Assembly (NCBI GenBank): GCA_964627665.1 | Contig: CAZVKG010000079.1 | Span: 1-16,388 of the forward strand | Direction of reading: 5' to 3' | Source: UBA1351 sp964627665 | GTDB lineage: Bacteria > Bacillota > Clostridia > Lachnospirales > Vallitaleaceae | Length of the DNA: 16,388 nucleotides | Part shown: in pieces, positions 1 to 6,667 of the stretch | Layout of the letters: each line of letters opens with the position of its first letter | Position numbering within the stretch: position 1 is the stretch's first letter | Notes under the pieces: model-generated | What the model saw: the letters and a program-made list of their open reading frames with translations, nothing else | Told to the model about the DNA's origin: nothing | The model's database searches: none | Program-made: the position numbers and the translations under genes

Positions 1-2
1 TT

Positions 3-167
3 GATACCTATATTAACTCCGAAGATTTGATTGGAAAACCCATGAAAGGTATGCGATTTAAAGGGACTTGTTGGGTACATGGTCAAATCGATTTTGAACT
101 TCACGATGATTTCCATGACCATGATGATTCTCATAATAATGAAAATGAAGATGATGCGGATCAATAG
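3..167 (+). CDS. C-terminal end of an unidentified protein with His/Asp-rich tail (5' truncated)
   Basis: An open frame enters from the left edge and encodes 54 residues before a TAG at 165-167; the start lies outside the window. A conserved-looking stretch (KGMRFKGTCWVHGQIDFE) is followed by about 20 residues made almost only of H, D, E, N and S. Such tails can bind divalent metals, but that is inference. I do not recognise the family. It ends 31 bases before the tRNA gene and is on the same strand. It is probably core chromosome flanking the defence island, since its codon use is unremarkable. Confidence 0.6.
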   Translation, partial: DTYINSEDLIGKPMKGMRFKGTCWVHGQIDFELHDDFHDHDDSHNNENEDDADQ

Positions 168-198
168 CCGCATCAACTCTTTGTTTTTACTTTAATTT

Positions 199-272
199 GT
201 TCTTGTAGCTCAGTAGGATAGAGCGACCGCCTCCTAAGCGGTAGGCCGTGGGTTCGAATCCCGCCAAGAACG
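199..272 (+). tRNA. tRNA-Arg (anticodon CCU)
   Basis: A full cloverleaf can be drawn. The 7-bp acceptor stem pairs 199-205 (GTTCTTG) with 265-271 (CAAGAAC), with discriminator G272. The D arm has GCTC/GAGC. The anticodon stem ACCGC/GCGGT closes the loop CTCCTAA, putting anticodon CCT at 233-235, which reads AGG (Arg). The T arm contains GGTTCGAATCC. The 3' CCA is not encoded. It is followed at once by terminator-like hairpins and then the defence island, and tRNA genes of this kind are common integration sites for islands. No copy of its 3' end was seen elsewhere in the window. Confidence 0.96.
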
Positions 273-294
273 TTTGAAAATAAAAAAGAAGGGT

Positions 295-325
295 AGCTGC
301 CTTGGCAAGTAGTACAGCTTTTTTG
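295..325 (+). terminator. Rho-independent terminator after tRNA-Arg
   Basis: AGCTG (295-299) pairs with CAGCT (315-319), with a nested CTT/AAG stem inside the loop, and a run of T follows (319-324). An A-rich stretch upstream (282-287) mirrors the T run, so the stem may be longer. It sits 23 bases after the tRNA and probably ends that transcript. Confidence 0.7.
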
Positions 326-355
326 TGTAATAATTTGAATAAATATATTTTTATT

Positions 356-385
356 AAGCCGGTATCCCCGGCTTTATTTATTTAT
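356..385 (+). terminator. Second terminator-like GC-rich hairpin
   Basis: AAGCCGG (356-362) and CCGGCTT (368-374) form a perfect 7-bp stem with a 5-base loop, followed by the T-rich TATTTATTT. It insulates the downstream operon promoter from tRNA transcription. The surrounding 273-400 holds no open frame with a ribosome binding site. Confidence 0.7.
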
Positions 386-403
386 AAACCTTTATAAAAA
401 TAT

Positions 404-432
404 TTGCTATTATTCGCACTAAAGAATATAAT
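404..432 (+). promoter_or_regulatory. Sigma-70-type promoter of the defence operon
   Basis: TTGCTA (404-409) and TATAAT (427-432) are separated by 17 bases, an almost ideal sigma-A promoter. Transcription would start near 439, about 20 bases before the AGGAG site of the HTH gene. It is the only convincing forward promoter before the hsdR gene and may drive everything to 11796. Confidence 0.7.
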
Positions 433-461
433 AAATATATGTGTGAAGAAAGGAGCTCTAT

Positions 462-626
462 ATGGAGTTTATGTCTGCAAAAGAAGCTTCTGAAAAATGG
501 GGTATATCCAAAAGACGAGTCCAGATATTATGCGCACAGGGGCGTATAGATGGAGCGATGAAGGTTGGAATTATGTGGGTAATACCACAAGGTTCTATTA
601 AACCGGAGGATAAAAGAAAAAAGTAA
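462..626 (+). CDS. Small helix-turn-helix DNA-binding protein (HTH_17/excisionase-like)
   Basis: Encodes 54 residues. The first half (SAKEASEKWGISKRRVQIL) has the layout of an HTH_17/MerR-like recognition unit. The second half has the G-R-I-x-G-A and W-x-I-P pattern that these short proteins use as a wing. The start ATG at 462 is supported by AGGAG at 451-455 with 6-base spacing, and the gene sits just after a strong promoter. Its stop is 16 bases before the hsdR start, so it is the first gene of the restriction operon. By position it could regulate the restriction-modification genes, as controller (C) proteins do in type II systems, but C proteins belong to another HTH family. An excisionase role is the alternative, although no integrase is in the window. 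Confidence 0.8.
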   Translation: MEFMSAKEASEKWGISKRRVQILCAQGRIDGAMKVGIMWVIPQGSIKPEDKRKK

Positions 627-642
627 TAGGGGGTTAAACATC

Positions 643-3600
643 ATGAGTAATTTTGATTTTCTAGAATCTCGCTGGGAAGATTTGGCTAAAATTGGAAGGT
701 TGGCAGAACGTAATGTATATGCTGACAGTAATACATGTCTATTCAAATTAGGACTCTTCGCAGAGACCTTAGTTCTATATATGATGGCCTATGATCAGAT
801 TGATCTGCCTGAAGGCTGGGACAATACTCAAAACAACAGAATTAGAATATTGAAGCGCTATGATATGTTGCCAAAAGAGATAGACGACACATTATTTGTG
901 TTGCGTAAAAATAGAAATGATGCAACCCATAACAACTATGAATCCATCCAAGAAGCAAAACGGTTGAATAAGCTTGCCTTTGAATTAGCAGTATGGTTTA
1001 TGCAAACCTATGGCGATTATATGTATCAATCTCCGAAATATACGGAACCGAGAGATTCACATGAGGATATAGAAGAACTAAAAAGAGCCAATAGTGAGCA
1101 AGAAGAATACATTAAGACATTAGAAGAAAACTATAAAAAGGCGAAAGCGTTTGGTTCGGAGGAAGAACGCGAAAAACGTAGAGAAAAATCCTATCGGTAT
1201 GCAGCAAATATTAAGCTTGATGAAAAAGAAACACGAAAAATTATCGATGAACAATTACGCTTGGTAGGCTGGTCTGTAGATTCAGAAGAAATAAGATACG
1301 ATAAAGGATCACGACCGACAAAGAACAAAAACTTAGCCATATCTGAGTGGCCAACAAATTCTGAGTTGACGAGATCACATACAGGAAAAGTGGATTATGC
1401 TTTATTTGTCAGTGAACTCATGGTTGGAATCATTGAAGCGAAGCGACAATATAAAGATATTCCATCAGTTATTGATAATCAATGTAAAGATTATGCGAAA
1501 AATATCAAGCCGGAGCACTATAATTATGTTATGGATTCCTCAGCTGAATATAAAGCACCTTTTATGTATGCAACTAATGGTAGGCCTTATTTAAAACAAT
1601 TAGAAACGAAATCTGGTATTTGGTATTTAGATGGGCGTAGTCAAGGCAATATACCTAGAGCACTACAAGGATGGCCAAGTCCACAAGGACTATTGGAAGA
1701 ATTGGAAAAAGATATAGAAGCTGCAAATCATAATCTGGAAAATACAGATTATGATTTGTTGCGAGATAAAGATGGACTAAGCCTATATGAGCATCAGATA
1801 AAGGCGATTGAAAAAGCCGAAGAAGCAGTGCGAAATGGAAAAACAGAAATACTCCTTTCAATGGCAACAGGAACAGGAAAGACAAGAACTATATTAGGTT
1901 TAATCTATCGTTTTCTTGTTGCAAAAAGATTTCGTCGTATTTTATTCTTAGTGGATCGACGATTATTAGGTATTCAAGCTATGGATACTTTTAAAGACGT
2001 AAAAATAGAAGAACTAATGACACTTAATGAGATATATAATATTAATGACCTAAAAGACGCTAAAATTGATCCGGAAGTAAAGATTCAAGTGGCAACAGTA
2101 CAAAGCCTAGTCAAGAGAATTCTTTACAATGAAGGAGATCAAGTCTTAGCATCGACAGATTATGATTTAATTATTATTGATGAGGCTCATAGAGGCTATA
2201 TTTTAGATAAAGAGATGGACGAAGATGAGTTTTTATATCGTAATCAGTCAGATTTCATGAGCAAGTATAGAACGGTTATAGAATTTTTTGATGCAACGAA
2301 AATTGCATTAACGGCTACCCCAGCCTTACATACAACACAGATTTTCGGCAAACCGGTTTTCAATTATAGTTATCGTGAAGCTGTTATTGATGGCTATCTG
2401 GTAGATCATAATGCACCTCACGATATTGGAACTAAATTATCAACGGAAGGTATTCATTACAAAGAAGGGGATACGGTTGCTATATATGATCCGGTAACTG
2501 GTGAGATCACCAATAGTGATGAACTAGAAGATGAGCTCAACTTTGAAGTTGAATCCTTTAATCGACAGGTAATTACAGAGAACTTTAATAGAGCAGTTTT
2601 GGAAGAGATTTGCGAGAGTATTGACCCAGAAGGAGAAGCCAAGACGCTTATTTTTGCTGTAGACGATACCCATGCAGACTTGATTGTTAAGATCCTTAAA
2701 GAAATATATGAGCCTTATGGTGTTGACAATAACTCTATTATAAAAATAACAGGATCAATACATAATGGTAATAAAGATAAGATTGAAATGGAAATGCGTC
2801 GATTCAAAAATGAAAAAAATCCTACAATTGTTGTTACTGTTGACTTATTAACAACCGGTATTGATGTTCGACCGATTTCCAATATTGTATTCATGCGTCG
2901 GGTTAAATCAAGAATTCTATTTGAGCAAATGCTTGGAAGGGCAACAAGGTTATGCCCAGAAATTGGTAAAACTCATTTTGAAATATTTGATCCGGTAGGA
3001 GTTTATGAAGCCTTGGAACCGGTAAATACAATGAAACCGGTTGTTAGTGATGCGACAACGACATTTGAAGATTTGCTGAATGGTTTAGATGCAATGGAAA
3101 CAGAGAAGCAAAAACAAAAACAGATTGATATGATTATCGCCAAGTTACAAAGAAAGAAAAGTAAGTTATCGGATAAAGCCTTAGAACATTTTGAAGACAT
3201 ATCAGGGTGTAAGGATCCGAATGACTATATTGATAAATTAAAAGGTATGTCAACGGAACAAGCAGAAAACTTTATCAAGCAAAGTCAAAAGGTCTTTGAA
3301 GTTATTAAAGAAGGGACTATGAAAACCGGTAGACCGGTGATAATTGATGACCATGAAGATGAAGTTATTCGTCATACAAGGGGCTATGGCAATGCAACAA
3401 AGCCAGAAGATTATCTGAGTGAGTTCAAAGAGTTCATTAATAGTCATATTAATGAGATTGCAGCCTTAAATATTATTTGTACAAAACCTAAAGAATTAAC
3501 TAGAGAAGATTTAAGAAAGCTAAAATTAGAGCTAGATCGTCATAATTTTACAGAGACACAGTTGAATACTGCCTATAAGGAATTAAGTAATCTAGAAATA

Positions 3601-3912
3601 ACCGCAGATATTATTGGCTTTATACGTCAGCAAGCGTTGGGAACACCATTGGTCAGCCATGAAGAACGAATTAGAAATGCTATCTCAAAGCTAAAGCAAA
3701 ATCATAGTTTTAATGCGATACAAGGCAAATGGATGGATCGTATAGAGAAGCAATTATTGCATGAAAATATCATAGATGAAGAAGTTTTGAATTCAGGAGC
3801 CTTTAGCAATGATGGTGGTTTTAACCGATTAAATAAGATCTTCAAAAACAAACTTAAAGAATACATAACTGAAATAAATGAATATCTATATGATGAAACA
3901 CAAGGAGCGTAA
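643..3912 (+). CDS. hsdR: Type I restriction enzyme R subunit (HsdR), with N-terminal DUF4145/HEPN-like domain
   Basis: The motor and nuclease subunit of a type I restriction complex (R2M2S): it translocates and cuts unmodified DNA using ATP. The protein has 1089 residues. Residues about 10-125 look like a DUF4145 domain with an R-x4-H motif (R91 to H96). A charged coiled-coil-like linker (about 140-195) follows. The PD-(D/E)xK nuclease core is visible as D251 and E265-x-K267. The superfamily 2 helicase has Walker A GTGKT at 410-414, DEAH at 513-516 and motif VI QMLGRATR at 762-769. The rest (about 850-1089) is the M/S-contacting C-terminal region (EcoEI R type). The start ATG is preceded by AGGGGG at 628-633. 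The frame is intact, and hsdM starts 2 bases after the stop. Confidence 0.96.
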   Translation: MSNFDFLESRWEDLAKIGRLAERNVYADSNTCLFKLGLFAETLVLYMMAYDQIDLPEGWDNTQNNRIRILKRYDMLPKEIDDTLFVLRKNRNDATHNNYESIQEAKRLNKLAFELAVWFMQTYGDYMYQSPKYTEPRDSHEDIEELKRANSEQEEYIKTLEENYKKAKAFGSEEEREKRREKSYRYAANIKLDEKETRKIIDEQLRLVGWSVDSEEIRYDKGSRPTKNKNLAISEWPTNSELTRSHTGKVDYALFVSELMVGIIEAKRQYKDIPSVIDNQCKDYAKNIKPEHYNYVMDSSAEYKAPFMYATNGRPYLKQLETKSGIWYLDGRSQGNIPRALQGWPSPQGLLEELEKDIEAANHNLENTDYDLLRDKDGLSLYEHQIKAIEKAEEAVRNGKTEILLSMATGTGKTRTILGLIYRFLVAKRFRRILFLVDRRLLGIQAMDTFKDVKIEELMTLNEIYNINDLKDAKIDPEVKIQVATVQSLVKRILYNEGDQVLASTDYDLIIIDEAHRGYILDKEMDEDEFLYRNQSDFMSKYRTVIEFFDATKIALTATPALHTTQIFGKPVFNYSYREAVIDGYLVDHNAPHDIGTKLSTEGIHYKEGDTVAIYDPVTGEITNSDELEDELNFEVESFNRQVITENFNRAVLEEICESIDPEGEAKTLIFAVDDTHADLIVKILKEIYEPYGVDNNSIIKITGSIHNGNKDKIEMEMRRFKNEKNPTIVVTVDLLTTGIDVRPISNIVFMRRVKSRILFEQMLGRATRLCPEIGKTHFEIFDPVGVYEALEPVNTMKPVVSDATTTFEDLLNGLDAMETEKQKQKQIDMIIAKLQRKKSKLSDKALEHFEDISGCKDPNDYIDKLKGMSTEQAENFIKQSQKVFEVIKEGTMKTGRPVIIDDHEDEVIRHTRGYGNATKPEDYLSEFKEFINSHINEIAALNIICTKPKELTREDLRKLKLELDRHNFTETQLNTAYKELSNLEITADIIGFIRQQALGTPLVSHEERIRNAISKLKQNHSFNAIQGKWMDRIEKQLLHENIIDEEVLNSGAFSNDGGFNRLNKIFKNKLKEYITEINEYLYDETQGA

Positions 3913-3914
3913 TA

Positions 3915-5357
3915 ATGAATAATGCAGAAATCGTATCAAAGCTTTGGAATTTATGTAATGTACTTCGAGATGATGGAATTACTTACCATCAATATGTCAC
4001 TGAATTAACCTATATATTATTTCTTAAAATGGCAAAAGAAACAGAAACAGAACAGGGTAAAAACGGTTCAGAAGGCATACCTGAAGAATACCGCTGGGAT
4101 CAATTGATAAAACGCGAAGGCATTGAACTTAAGCGGTTCTATAATAAGCTTTTAACACATCTTGGAGAAGAATCCAAAGGTCGTGTAAGAGAAATCTATG
4201 CAGGTTCAAGATCTAATATTGAAGAACCTAAAAATTTAGAGAAGATCATTAAGTCTATTGATGCACTAGATTGGTACAGTGCCAAAGAAGAAGGACTTGG
4301 AAATCTCTATGAAGGTCTTTTGGAGAAAAATGCAAATGAGAAAAAATCCGGAGCAGGCCAATATTTTACGCCGAGAGTACTTATTGATGTTATGGTAGAG
4401 CTAATTGATCCTCAACCGGGAGAACGATGTAATGACCCTGCGTGTGGAACTTTTGGTTTTATGATTGCAGCAGATAAACATATAAAAGGAAAAACAGATA
4501 ACTTATATGAACTTGAACCTAAAATACAAGAGTTTCAACGGAAAAAAGCCTTTACAGGCTGTGAGCTTGTTCATGATACACATAGATTAGCACTTATGAA
4601 TGCCATGTTGCATGATATTGATGGAGAAATCAGATTGGCAGATACTTTGTCGAATGAAGGTAAAGCTATAAAAGATTATGACGTTGTCTTAACCAATCCA
4701 CCGTTTGGTACGAAAAAAGGTGGAGAGCGTGCAACAAGAGATGATTTAACATATCCGTCATCGAATAAGCAGTTGAATTTTTTACAACATATCTACCGTT
4801 CACTTAGAACCAATGGTAAATCAAGGGCTGCAGTAGTACTCCCTGATAATGTACTTTTTGCAGATGGAGACGGTTCTAAAATAAGAGCCGACTTAATGGA
4901 TAAATGTAATCTACACACTGTTCTTCGACTTCCAACAGGTATATTCTATGCACAAGGTGTCAAAACGAATGTACTTTTCTTTGAACGAGGAAAAACAGAA
5001 AAAAACAATACTAAAGAAGTATGGTTCTATGATCTTAGAACCAATATGCAAAACTTTGGCAAGACAAAACCTTTAAAAAAAGAGCATTTTGATGGATTTA
5101 TTGTAGCCTATCAAGCAGAGAACAGAGAAGCAATTCAAGATGACCGTTGGAATAAGTTCACTATGGATCAGATTAAAGCAAAAGGTACTAGTGTTAGCCT
5201 TGATCGTGGTTTAATAAAAGATGACTCCATCGTTGATTATGATGATCTTATGGATCCGATTGAAAGTGGTGAAATGGTCATAGATCAACTTGAAGAAGCC
5301 ATTGACCTGATTAAGTCAGTTGTCAAGGAACTTAAGAGCTTGGAAGGTGAAGCGTGA
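3915..5357 (+). CDS. hsdM: Type I DNA methyltransferase M subunit (HsdM), N6-adenine specific
   Basis: Transfers the methyl group from S-adenosylmethionine to adenine N6 at the site chosen by HsdS. M2S is the modification enzyme and the core of the restriction complex. The protein has 480 residues, close to the family norm. It has an N-terminal helical HsdM_N region (about 1-130), the QYFTP element that usually precedes the catalytic fold, SAM-binding motif I DPACGTFGF at 174-182, and catalytic motif IV NPPF at 261-264. AAGGAG (3902-3907), inside the end of hsdR, gives good spacing. The stop TGA shares one base with the ATG of hsdS, the usual coupling of M and S genes. No missing motif was seen. 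Confidence 0.97.
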   Translation: MNNAEIVSKLWNLCNVLRDDGITYHQYVTELTYILFLKMAKETETEQGKNGSEGIPEEYRWDQLIKREGIELKRFYNKLLTHLGEESKGRVREIYAGSRSNIEEPKNLEKIIKSIDALDWYSAKEEGLGNLYEGLLEKNANEKKSGAGQYFTPRVLIDVMVELIDPQPGERCNDPACGTFGFMIAADKHIKGKTDNLYELEPKIQEFQRKKAFTGCELVHDTHRLALMNAMLHDIDGEIRLADTLSNEGKAIKDYDVVLTNPPFGTKKGGERATRDDLTYPSSNKQLNFLQHIYRSLRTNGKSRAAVVLPDNVLFADGDGSKIRADLMDKCNLHTVLRLPTGIFYAQGVKTNVLFFERGKTEKNNTKEVWFYDLRTNMQNFGKTKPLKKEHFDGFIVAYQAENREAIQDDRWNKFTMDQIKAKGTSVSLDRGLIKDDSIVDYDDLMDPIESGEMVIDQLEEAIDLIKSVVKELKSLEGEA

Positions 5358-6628
5358 TGACTAAAAAAAAGGAATTGACATTAGAAGAACGGATTGAACA
5401 GGCACTGGTACCTGAAGAAAAATGGCCTTATGAAATGCCTGCGGGATGGAAATGGGTGACGCTGATAGGTGGTTTTGGGGAATGTTTAGATAAATATCGA
5501 AAGCCGATAAATGCTAAAGAAAGAGCCAAACGATTTGGTGAAGTACCGTATTATGGTGCAACTGGTCAAGTAGGATGGATTGATGATTACTTGTTAGATA
5601 ATGATGTGGTTTTAGTTGGGGAGGATGGGGCACCGTTCTTTGACCATATCAAAGATAAAGCATATTTGGTAAGTGGGAAATCTTGGGTAAATAACCATGC
5701 ACATATAATAAAATCATATTTGGGAATAATTGGAAATAAATATATTTTGCATTTTCTCAATCAGTTTAATTATCATGGTTATGTTAATGGTACAACGCGT
5801 TTGAAATTGACTCAAACTAAACTTAAAGAAATCAAAATACCTATACCACCATTTAATAAAGTAGAAAAATTAGTCAATCAAATTGAAAATCAATTCGAAA
5901 AGCTTGATCGTGCAAAAGGGCTAATACAAAATACTATTGATTCTTTTGAGGATAGGAAAGCGGCTATTCTTCATAGAGCTTTTACTGGAGAATTGACAAA
6001 GAAGTGGCGTGAGGAGAATGGGGTTGGATTGGATAGTTGGGAAATGAAAGAACTGCAAGAAATTTGCGAAAAAATTACAGATGGAACTCACCAAACTCCA
6101 AAGTATGTGGATAAAGGTTATACATTTATCTCTGCAAAAAATATAAAAGATGGGAAGATAGATTGGAAAAATGTAAAATATATTCCTAGCGATTTACATA
6201 AAAAGTTATATAAAAGACTTGCGCCAAGAAGAAATGATATTTTGTTGGCGAAGAATGGCACTACAGGTAAGGCGGCTATTGTAGAGGTAGATGATGTTTT
6301 TGATATTTATGTTAGTTTAGCCTTGTTAAGACCCATAGAAGGAGTTTATCCAAGATATTTATTGTGGGTAGTAAATAGTCCTGAATCATTTTGTCAATTT
6401 ACTGAACATCTAACAGGAATTGGTGTTCCTAATTTGCACCTACGAGACATCCGAAAAACGAATATACCAATCCCAAATCATGATGAACAAATAGAAATAG
6501 TAAAGAGGATTGAATCACTAATGAGTTGTGAAGAAATGGCAAAAGAACTTTATGATATAGCTTCTTCAATTGACTATTTAAAACAAACAATATTGTCAAA
6601 AGCATTTAGAGGAGAGCTAGTCAAGTAG
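5357..6628 (+). CDS. hsdS: Type I specificity subunit (HsdS)
   Basis: Recognises the bipartite target of the type I enzyme. There are about 423 residues in two repeats: target-recognition domain 1 (about 20-175), a conserved helical spacer (about 170-220, ending in DRKAAILHRAFTGELTKKW), target-recognition domain 2 (about 225-375), and a second helical region (about 378-423, ending in LKQTILSKAFRGELVK). The two helical ends are clear near-repeats, which shows the internal duplication of the family. ATG at 5357 overlaps the hsdM stop; a GTG at 5354 in the same frame is a less likely start. The gene is full length, with no sign of phase-variable repeats or an adjacent silent hsdS fragment. The recognised sequence cannot be deduced by eye. 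Confidence 0.95.
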   Translation: MTKKKELTLEERIEQALVPEEKWPYEMPAGWKWVTLIGGFGECLDKYRKPINAKERAKRFGEVPYYGATGQVGWIDDYLLDNDVVLVGEDGAPFFDHIKDKAYLVSGKSWVNNHAHIIKSYLGIIGNKYILHFLNQFNYHGYVNGTTRLKLTQTKLKEIKIPIPPFNKVEKLVNQIENQFEKLDRAKGLIQNTIDSFEDRKAAILHRAFTGELTKKWREENGVGLDSWEMKELQEICEKITDGTHQTPKYVDKGYTFISAKNIKDGKIDWKNVKYIPSDLHKKLYKRLAPRRNDILLAKNGTTGKAAIVEVDDVFDIYVSLALLRPIEGVYPRYLLWVVNSPESFCQFTEHLTGIGVPNLHLRDIRKTNIPIPNHDEQIEIVKRIESLMSCEEMAKELYDIASSIDYLKQTILSKAFRGELVK

Positions 6629-6667
6629 AAGATTATATTAAATTAATCGACATGGAGGAATAATATC

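Noticed and set aside
5354..6628. Phase-variable or duplicated hsdS
   Set aside because: There is a single full-length gene. No simple-sequence tract, inverted hsdS fragment or recombinase is nearby.
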